A stretch of 6,666 nucleotides of DNA from an uncultured Bacteroidales bacterium (GTDB lineage Bacteria > Bacteroidota > Bacteroidia > Bacteroidales > Paludibacteraceae). Numbering within the stretch: the stretch's first letter is position 1; each line of letters begins with the position of its first letter. The position numbers and the translations under genes were made by a program. The stretch covers positions 1 through 6,666 of the forward strand of contig CAIUKZ010000223.1 of NCBI GenBank assembly GCA_903899865.1, written 5' to 3'. The notes under the pieces were generated by a model. That model saw only the letters and a program-made list of their open reading frames with translations. It did not search any database and had not been told where the DNA came from. Positions 1-5,362 of this stretch are shown here, in pieces.

Positions 1-15
1 AAACCAAAATTTGCT

Positions 16-23
16 TACATTTG
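16..23 (+). promoter_or_regulatory. Candidate -7 promoter box (TACATTTG)
   Basis: TACATTTG matches the Bacteroidota housekeeping -7 consensus TAnnTTTG at every fixed position. The matching -33 TTTG element would lie about 20 bases upstream, outside the window, so only half the promoter can be judged. A start 6 to 8 bases downstream would put the transcript start near 30 and give the sigma factor gene a leader of roughly 110 bases. The box could also belong to an unseen upstream context. Confidence 0.45.
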
Positions 24-39
24 TAGACTGAAAGTAGTA

Positions 40-110
40 TCAACCAACCACTATCACTGGTTTCATAGTTAAAACTATGTTAAAAACGATTTTCAAGTAG
101 TGGTAGTTGA
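40..110 (+). promoter_or_regulatory. Structured leader: nested inverted repeats before the sigma factor gene
   Basis: The outer arms are TCAAC (40-44) with GTTGA (106-110), and CCACTA (48-53) with TAGTGG (98-103), separated by a small internal loop. Inside them CATAGTT (64-70) and AACTATG (73-79) form a perfect 7-bp stem with a 2-base turn. The pairings are seen directly. It is inferred that they fold in the mRNA or act as a DNA dyad controlling the sigma gene. No T-run follows either stem, so this does not look like an intrinsic terminator, and I do not recognise it as a known riboswitch. Confidence 0.4.
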
Positions 111-142
111 CATAAAAATTGTCTTACATATACAAACGAGGG

Positions 143-700
143 ATGAACTTATCACTGGCCGAGCTCCAAAATGAGAATCAAAAAGCATTTGAACTCTTTT
201 TTGATTACCATTACGACCAACTGTGCAAATATGCATTTTCCATACTTAGAAACATGGACGATGCGGAAGACGTGGTACAAAAGTCTTTCTTCAAACTATG
301 GGATCAAAGATTGACTATTAACATTAAAAGTTCAATTCTTGCTTACTTGTACAGAGTCATTCATAACGATTGTCTTAATACATTGGAGCTGTTATCCAGA
401 AAGAACACGCTAAGTCTAGAGCTTGTAAACGACTCTATTGCATCTGTTGACAATAGTGTAAGTAGTGATATCGAATGCTCAGAATTGCAGTCGGCAATTG
501 ACAAATCACTTTCATCACTACCTAATCAGTGCAGAAAAGTATTTGAATTGAGCAGAGTCAACCAGCTATCTTATAGCGATATAGCTAGCAAATTGTCTAT
601 TTCGGTTCACACTGTAGAAAACCACATTGCAAAGGCTTTAAAGATTCTACGTGTTGATTTAAAAGAATTTTTACTGTTTATTATTTTATTGATTATCTAA
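143..700 (+). CDS. ECF sigma-70 factor, FecI-like (Bacteroidota type)
   Basis: Probable extracytoplasmic-function sigma factor that directs RNA polymerase to target promoters once its anti-sigma factor is inactivated. The protein has 185 residues from the ATG. Sigma region 2 spans about 18-84, with the typical NMDDAEDVVQ stretch at 37-46 and FFKLWDQR at 49-56. Sigma region 4 spans about 118-172, with LPNQCRKVFELSR at 126-138 and a helix-turn-helix at about 141-165 (LSYSDIASKL, then SVHTVENHI). It ends in a wholly hydrophobic tail (176-185, FLLFIILLII), as seen in other sigma factors of this group. An in-frame TTG at 119 would add eight residues (MSYIYKRG) outside the conserved domain; I prefer the ATG at 143, which gives the usual N-terminus. 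The FecR-like gene starts 5 bases after the stop, so the pair is almost certainly one operon. Confidence 0.93.
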   Translation: MNLSLAELQNENQKAFELFFDYHYDQLCKYAFSILRNMDDAEDVVQKSFFKLWDQRLTINIKSSILAYLYRVIHNDCLNTLELLSRKNTLSLELVNDSIASVDNSVSSDIECSELQSAIDKSLSSLPNQCRKVFELSRVNQLSYSDIASKLSISVHTVENHIAKALKILRVDLKEFLLFIILLII

Positions 701-705
701 ACATC

Positions 706-1728
706 ATGCTTGAACATCACCACATACTACTTTCAAAATACTTTGGTGGCACTGCCAACGAGGAAGACTTGTTGCTGCTAGACGAATGGCTAGCAGAGTC
801 AAAAACCAATGACGAATATTTTATAGAAACCTCAAAGCTTTATACAAAAATTAGAGTTCCTTCGACCAATCATCCAACACCAAATAAAGCGAAGGCGAAC
901 CTAAACTTACATAACTACATAAACGAAAGCAGTTTAAACACAACCAGTAAGGCAAAAAAAAATATAAGGTTCACATCGAACCGAAAAACTTGGACTGGTA
1001 TTGCAGCTGGACTTGCCATTATATGTACTGTATCAATAGGTTTGAATTTGATATTCTCCAACCAAAAAGAATATCAATACATTTCGAAAAACGCCAAAAT
1101 AAAAGAGATTCTGCCTGACAAGACAAACATTGAACTAGCAGAAAACAGCCAAGTTTCATACAAGGAAAACACCAATAAAGGAAACAAAATCGTTCACCTG
1201 GATGGGAAAGCCTTTTTCGACATCAGCAAAAAATCATCGGGGCAACTGATTGTTTGTACACAAGATGTGTTTATTCGCGACATTGGAACTTCGTTTACCG
1301 TAGATGCCTACAAAACCAATGATTTTGTAAAAGTAACTGTCAACACTGGAATGGTTGATTTTTATACTAACACCAACAAAGGTATAAGAATCAGGGAAAA
1401 TGAAACAGGCATTTACAATAAGAAAACTAAAACATTCTCAATGCTGATAGCTCAAGCAAATAAACCAAATGCTGCCATTGACGAAGACTCAAAATCTACC
1501 AAAGTGCTCAATTGTGACGGGATGACACTTGACAAACTGGTTTCTCACATGAATAATCGTTTCGAATCAAAAATTGTAATTGCAGACAAATCAATAGGAG
1601 AAGAACAGATTTCAGTAAGCTTTGATGGAACTGAGAATTTGGACTTGATGCTTCAAGTAATCTCACAAACAATGGATTTAAATGTAAGTAAGAAAGGAGA
1701 AAAATACATTCTTTCGAAGAATAAATAA
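706..1728 (+). CDS. FecR-like transmembrane anti-sigma factor
   Basis: 340-residue single-pass inner-membrane regulator, probably cognate to the sigma factor encoded 5 bases upstream. The cytoplasmic N-terminus (about 7-47) has the FecR anti-sigma pattern LLSKYFGGTANEEDLLLLDEW. A transmembrane segment lies at about 96-117. The periplasmic FecR domain covers about 127-222, with LPDKTNIELAENSQV (136-150), HLDGKAFFDI (164-173), DIGTSFTVDAY (192-202) and VTVNTGMVDF (210-219). The C-terminal 268-338 segment (MTLDKLVSHMNNRF) matches the STN-like DUF4974 domain of Bacteroidota FecR proteins. G194-T195 lies in the GTxFxV motif; self-cleavage at a Gly-Thr pair is described for Pseudomonas FecR relatives, but whether it happens here is unknown. 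In known systems the periplasmic part receives a signal from an outer-membrane STN domain, and the next gene supplies one. A run of nine A (954-962) lies just upstream of the membrane segment codons. Confidence 0.93.
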   Translation: MLEHHHILLSKYFGGTANEEDLLLLDEWLAESKTNDEYFIETSKLYTKIRVPSTNHPTPNKAKANLNLHNYINESSLNTTSKAKKNIRFTSNRKTWTGIAAGLAIICTVSIGLNLIFSNQKEYQYISKNAKIKEILPDKTNIELAENSQVSYKENTNKGNKIVHLDGKAFFDISKKSSGQLIVCTQDVFIRDIGTSFTVDAYKTNDFVKVTVNTGMVDFYTNTNKGIRIRENETGIYNKKTKTFSMLIAQANKPNAAIDEDSKSTKVLNCDGMTLDKLVSHMNNRFESKIVIADKSIGEEQISVSFDGTENLDLMLQVISQTMDLNVSKKGEKYILSKNK

Positions 1729-1742
1729 TTTGTTTATCTATA

Positions 1743-2801
1743 ATGAAACCACACTATTTACTATCTCTATTTCTTCTTTTCACTATTAGTCACAACTCAT
1801 ACCCGCAAAACAGCAAAAAAAAAATAAAACTTCCTAATACCAACTACACACTTCAAGAGGTTCTTCAAGTTATTGGAAAGCAGAGTGGACATATTTTTTC
1901 ATACAATTTTAAAAAAATAAATCCCAAATACCCAATCACTGTTTCAAAGCACTGTTATGAAAGTGTAGAAGAGGTCTTGGATAATATTCTACCTGAGGGG
2001 ATGAAATATACCATTAATCAGAAGTTCATTATCATTCAAGTATCATCTAAGACAAAGGATTTTGTACATATCGTCCAAGAAAAAAAGGTGCCATTCGTAG
2101 CTTCAAACAATAAACCATCAGAATCAATTACAACAGAGTCCACAGTCAACACAGGAAGTATGCTGGAGAGTGATTCATCATCAAGGGTATCAGCCATAGT
2201 AACTCCACAAGAAACAAACCTACCCATTAAAGAAACGAGTGGAAACCTCAAACTCAATAAAGACACTATCAACAACAACAACAACAACAACAACAATATA
2301 AAAAAAAACAAAGCGTCTAGAATTGAATCATCTGACAAACAAGAAACACCGAATAAAAATGCAAAAGTCATTTTTGGTCAAAACAGGAAACTACTTGAAT
2401 TAGAACTATCTGGTTATCATTCTCTTGCATGCATGGCAATACACGTCGGTTATACGAAAATATATGGAATTGTCTCTTCAGCTACCAATCTAAAAGAGAC
2501 CACATGGGTAGGAGCTGGTATTGGAAGCCAACTTTTCTACTTGAATAATTTTTCATTAACCGCTGAAATAAGTGATCAGCTCTTGGTAGGCGGAATATAC
2601 TTCAATTCGGGCGTCAATGCCAATGTATTACAATTCAAGCCATTGATAAATTACAAGCTCTACAACATCGTCAATATTTTCGCTGGCCCAGAGGTGTACT
2701 ATATAACAACAAATCAAACAAGACAACAACTATCGGTTCCAAATCAAGTCAGACAAATCAGTGGAATTGGAGGGATAATTGGAATTAAAATCGCAATTTA
2801 G
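1743..2801 (+). CDS. Exported STN-domain protein with Asn-rich linker and probable small beta-barrel
   Basis: 352 residues, starting 14 bases after the FecR-like gene and probably co-transcribed. Residues 1-22 look like a signal peptide (hydrophobic LLSLFLLFTI core); there is no lipobox. Residues about 28-99 form an STN (secretin/TonB short N-terminal) domain: YTLQEVLQVIGKQSGHIFSY, then ITVSKHCYESVEEVLDNILP and a closing FIIIQ strand. Residues about 100-210 are low complexity, rich in Ser, Thr, Asn and Lys, with nine Asn in a row (177-185). Residues about 218-352 have alternating aromatic and small residues and many glycines (VGAGIGSQLFY, LVGGIYFNSGVNANV, NIFAGPEVYYI, GIGGIIGIKIAI), suggesting a small outer-membrane beta-barrel or membrane-bound beta domain. 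STN domains usually sit on TonB-dependent receptors and contact FecR. No plug domain is present and the length excludes a 22-strand barrel. The STN call is firm; the barrel is inferred from sequence pattern. Confidence 0.8.
   Translation: MKPHYLLSLFLLFTISHNSYPQNSKKKIKLPNTNYTLQEVLQVIGKQSGHIFSYNFKKINPKYPITVSKHCYESVEEVLDNILPEGMKYTINQKFIIIQVSSKTKDFVHIVQEKKVPFVASNNKPSESITTESTVNTGSMLESDSSSRVSAIVTPQETNLPIKETSGNLKLNKDTINNNNNNNNNIKKNKASRIESSDKQETPNKNAKVIFGQNRKLLELELSGYHSLACMAIHVGYTKIYGIVSSATNLKETTWVGAGIGSQLFYLNNFSLTAEISDQLLVGGIYFNSGVNANVLQFKPLINYKLYNIVNIFAGPEVYYITTNQTRQQLSVPNQVRQISGIGGIIGIKIAI
1815..1824 (+). repeat. A10 homopolymer inside the STN-protein gene
   Basis: Ten consecutive A bases at codons 25-28 (Lys-Lys-Lys-Ile), just after the signal peptide. 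A one-base slip here would frameshift the protein before its STN domain. The run is seen directly; whether it varies in length is unknown, and such runs are not rare in AT-rich genomes. Confidence 0.6.
2271..2297 (+). repeat. (AAC)8-AAT trinucleotide microsatellite
   Basis: Eight AAC units and one AAT encode nine consecutive Asn residues (177-185) in the linker between the STN and beta-rich parts of the preceding CDS. Gain or loss of units keeps the reading frame and changes only linker length. An A8 run follows at 2300-2307. Confidence 0.85.
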
Positions 2802-2813
2802 TTTAAACTAAAT
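2796..2813. promoter_or_regulatory. 18-bp perfect palindrome over the STN-gene stop codon
   Basis: ATTTAGTTT joins directly to its reverse complement AAACTAAAT, giving nine paired bases per arm and no spacer. It overlaps the TAG stop at 2799-2801 and opens the 121-base gap before the lipoprotein genes. It could be a weak transcript-end hairpin (no T-run follows) or a protein-binding dyad governing the downstream genes. A chance AT-rich palindrome is also possible. Confidence 0.35.
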
Positions 2814-2922
2814 ATCAATGCAATACTAAAAGTAAGAAATTTAAGTATCGGCACTTAGGCATACTATCATATAAAAAAATTAACATAACTGCTGATTAAA
2901 ACACATCGCACTTCACATCCCC

Positions 2923-4278
2923 ATGAAAGCACTAAGATTTTTTCAAATCATATATTTCCTTGTTATCTTCTCGTCGTGTGGTAATGAACATATCCTTCAA
3001 TCACCTATTATTTCGAATGATAGAATGGACATTATCAACGATTCTCTAATTCAAATATCATCCACTGTTGCCTCAGATGGGAAGAGTATAATAACACGTC
3101 AAGGACTTTGTTGGAGTCAATTCAAAGATCCGAACATAACCGATAGTCTAATTGAGAGTATCCCTTCATCAAATCTTGTCGTTTCGTTTAGCAAGATTGA
3201 GCCCGGTAAAACTTATTTTCTAAGAACGTTTGCAACCAACCAAAGAGCTACAGTTTACGGCACTTTACATACATATAAGTCTCCAAATTGGAAGGAGAAA
3301 ATCATAATCAATACTCTGTCATTCAATCGGATTACCTATAAGAATATTTTCTGTACATTGAATCTTACTGTAATAGGCAATCCGATAATTTCTGAGAAAG
3401 GTGTCTGTTGGAGTAAGCATCAGAATCCTACAGTTCTTGATTCTAAAGTAAAAACAGGTTCACAAACATCCGACTTGGATTGTATAATATCTGGATTGGA
3501 CGAAGGTACTACCTATTATTTCAAAGACTATGTGATTACATCTAAGGGCATACAATATGGAAATGAGTATACGCTATTTACTCCGACCTACAACCCAATG
3601 AATCCTAATATTGAGTATAGGGCAGTTATAGACAAAGAGTACAATATCTACAAAACCATTGCTATTGGCACACAAACATGGATGGCCGAAAATCTAAGAT
3701 CCACAAAATATCAAAATGGGGATCCAATTCCTTATGTAATTAATGATTGGAGCTCTGATGGTTTCGGAGTTCAATGTACTTATAGAAACACAAATAATAT
3801 AGATTCAATTTCAAAATTTGGACGTTTGTACAATTGGTACAGCACTGACGACAAAAGAAAAATATCACCTGATGGATGGCACATTCCTAGCATCGACGAA
3901 CAAAAAACATTAGTAGAGTTTTTATTTCGAAATGGTTATAATTATGATGGTGCACCCAGCGATATTGATATGACTTCAAAATCTCTAGCAAGCAATACTG
4001 ACTGGCAAAAGAACGACGTTTTCGGAACACCTGGCTATCTGCCATCAAAAAACAACAAAACCGGATTTAATGCTTATCCTTCTGGAGGAAGAAGCACCCC
4101 CACTGTAAATGGGAGTCCGTTTCAAGATATTTCAAAAAGATTCGAATTCTGGTTACGTGATGAAAACAATTTTGAGAACGGAGCATATTGTACGCTTTAC
4201 TACGCCACTAATTTTTTCAACAAAAGACCATCTGACCCCCGACATGGAATGTCCATTAGGTGTATAAAGGACAATTAG
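2923..4278 (+). CDS. Lipoprotein with two Fn3-like modules and a C-terminal FISUMP domain
   Basis: 451 residues. Residues 1-19 are a lipoprotein signal with lipobox FSSC and acylated Cys19. Two Fn3-like modules follow: about 23-119 (GLCWSQFKDPNIT, YFLRTFATN, VYGTLHTY) and about 126-221 (GVCWSKHQNPTV, YYFKDYVITSKGIQYG). The FISUMP domain covers about 232-450: YKTIAIGTQTWMAENL (243-258), KFGRLYNWY (298-306), DGWHIPS (317-323), KTGFNAYPSGG (379-389) and the closing SIRCIKD (444-450). It is the longest of three adjacent paralogs and the only one with two modules. The usual WWS-type motif near the end is replaced by FEFWLRDENN (407-416), so it is the most divergent copy. Cys285 and Cys447 correspond to cysteines in both siblings. 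The family is common in Bacteroidota and Fibrobacter as cell-surface proteins; its ligand or activity is unknown. Residues after Cys19 (GNEH) are only a weak match to surface-export signals. Confidence 0.9.
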   Translation: MKALRFFQIIYFLVIFSSCGNEHILQSPIISNDRMDIINDSLIQISSTVASDGKSIITRQGLCWSQFKDPNITDSLIESIPSSNLVVSFSKIEPGKTYFLRTFATNQRATVYGTLHTYKSPNWKEKIIINTLSFNRITYKNIFCTLNLTVIGNPIISEKGVCWSKHQNPTVLDSKVKTGSQTSDLDCIISGLDEGTTYYFKDYVITSKGIQYGNEYTLFTPTYNPMNPNIEYRAVIDKEYNIYKTIAIGTQTWMAENLRSTKYQNGDPIPYVINDWSSDGFGVQCTYRNTNNIDSISKFGRLYNWYSTDDKRKISPDGWHIPSIDEQKTLVEFLFRNGYNYDGAPSDIDMTSKSLASNTDWQKNDVFGTPGYLPSKNNKTGFNAYPSGGRSTPTVNGSPFQDISKRFEFWLRDENNFENGAYCTLYYATNFFNKRPSDPRHGMSIRCIKDN

Positions 4279-4279
4279 T

Positions 4280-5356
4280 ATGAAAATCATCTTTATTTCT
4301 GGATTTTTAATTGTCATGTTGCTTTCTTGTGAAAGGTGGGACATTAAACCTGTGAATACTTTAGAGCTTCCACAACTGTCGTGTAAAGTCATTACTACAA
4401 ATGGTACCAGTTTAGCATGCCAAGGTACAATTATTGACAGTGGCACATCGGCTTTGATTTCAAGAGGATTTTGTTTGAGTTTAGATTCGACTCCTTCGAT
4501 TAGCGATAGCATAAATGTACAACTGAATAATTCAGAAAACTTCGATATCACCATAAACAATCTAATACCTGATACGACCTACTATATTGTGGCCTATGCG
4601 AGAAACCACAAAGGCTTAGCTATCAGCAACACCTGTAAGCTCAAAACTAGTAGAGACCCATTGATTCCATTTAATCCACACCTTAGTTACGGCTACCTGA
4701 CTGACGTGGATGGGAACACCTACAAAACAATCAAAATTGGTAACCAAACCTGGATGGCTGAAAATCTGAGAGTAACTCATTATCAAAACGGTGATAGCAT
4801 CCCATTGGTTATGGATTATTATGCTTGGACAACATTAAAAAAAGGCGCCCAATGTCGATACGATTATTCTAATTCCTTGGACACAATTGCAAAATATGGT
4901 CGTTACTATAATTGGTACGCCATTATGGATCAACGGAATATTGCACCTGCCGGATGGCACGTTCCTACCATTCAAGAATGGCTTGATTTGGAAAATTATC
5001 TATCAACAAACGGATATAAATCTAGTAACGATATTTTATATAAAGACATCACGAAATCTTTAGCTACTACTAATGGATGGTTTCCAGAAAAGACATTTAT
5101 AAGTGTCGGATTCCAACAATATAAAAATAACAAGTCTGGCTTTTCTGCACTACCAGCAGGATATATGTCACCGTTAATTTCTCAAAATCGTTATAAAACC
5201 ACAGAATGGTGGTGCTATTGTCCTGACACCACTAATATACCTGGCACAAACTACACATACGTTGGTTTAAATTACACTACAAACACCCTTTCAAAAGGCG
5301 GAGGCATAGGAACTACAAGCATAGGAATCTCAATTAGATGTATCAAGGATAAATAA
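4280..5356 (+). CDS. Lipoprotein with one Fn3-like module and a FISUMP domain
   Basis: 358 residues, starting 1 base after the previous stop, so tightly coupled to it. The signal peptide ends in lipobox LLSC with acylated Cys17. One Fn3-like module covers about 30-124 (SRGFCLSLDSTPSISDS, TYYIVAYARNHKG). The FISUMP domain covers about 140-357: DVDGNTYKTIKIGNQTWMAE (142-161), KYGRYYNWY (205-213), PAGWHVPT (223-230), NKSGFSALPAGY (284-295), EWW (309-311) and SIRCIKD (351-357). This is the most canonical FISUMP sequence of the three. Cys47/Cys65 in the Fn3-like module and Cys192/Cys354 in the FISUMP domain match pairs in the siblings and could form disulfides once exported. An odd WCYC (311-314) follows the tryptophan pair. 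The role is inferred to be outer-membrane, possibly surface-exposed, ligand binding or adhesion; no catalytic motif is visible. Confidence 0.92.
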   Translation: MKIIFISGFLIVMLLSCERWDIKPVNTLELPQLSCKVITTNGTSLACQGTIIDSGTSALISRGFCLSLDSTPSISDSINVQLNNSENFDITINNLIPDTTYYIVAYARNHKGLAISNTCKLKTSRDPLIPFNPHLSYGYLTDVDGNTYKTIKIGNQTWMAENLRVTHYQNGDSIPLVMDYYAWTTLKKGAQCRYDYSNSLDTIAKYGRYYNWYAIMDQRNIAPAGWHVPTIQEWLDLENYLSTNGYKSSNDILYKDITKSLATTNGWFPEKTFISVGFQQYKNNKSGFSALPAGYMSPLISQNRYKTTEWWCYCPDTTNIPGTNYTYVGLNYTTNTLSKGGGIGTTSIGISIRCIKDK

Positions 5357-5362
5357 ATTAGC

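Noticed and set aside
119..142. TTG start that would add eight residues to the sigma factor
   Set aside because: The ATG at 143 gives a normal ECF N-terminus, and the extra residues MSYIYKRG lie outside the conserved domain. The TTG remains possible but less likely.
1726..1732. TAATTTG as a -7 promoter box before the STN gene
   Set aside because: The spacing is one base short of TAnnTTTG, and the gap to the FecR-like gene is only 14 bases, so read-through transcription is the simpler view.
2036..2371. Minus-strand open frame of 111 residues rich in Leu
   Set aside because: It is antisense to the STN gene; its poly-Leu arises from reading the AAC repeat backwards, and it has no recognisable domain.
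2844..2865. AGTAT...ATACT hairpin in the gap before the lipoprotein genes
   Set aside because: Only five AT-rich pairs with a 12-base loop and competing pairings; expected by chance in this composition.
4153..4560. Minus-strand open frame of 135 residues across two lipoprotein genes
   Set aside because: It overlaps two well-supported genes on the other strand and shows no domain or signal of its own.
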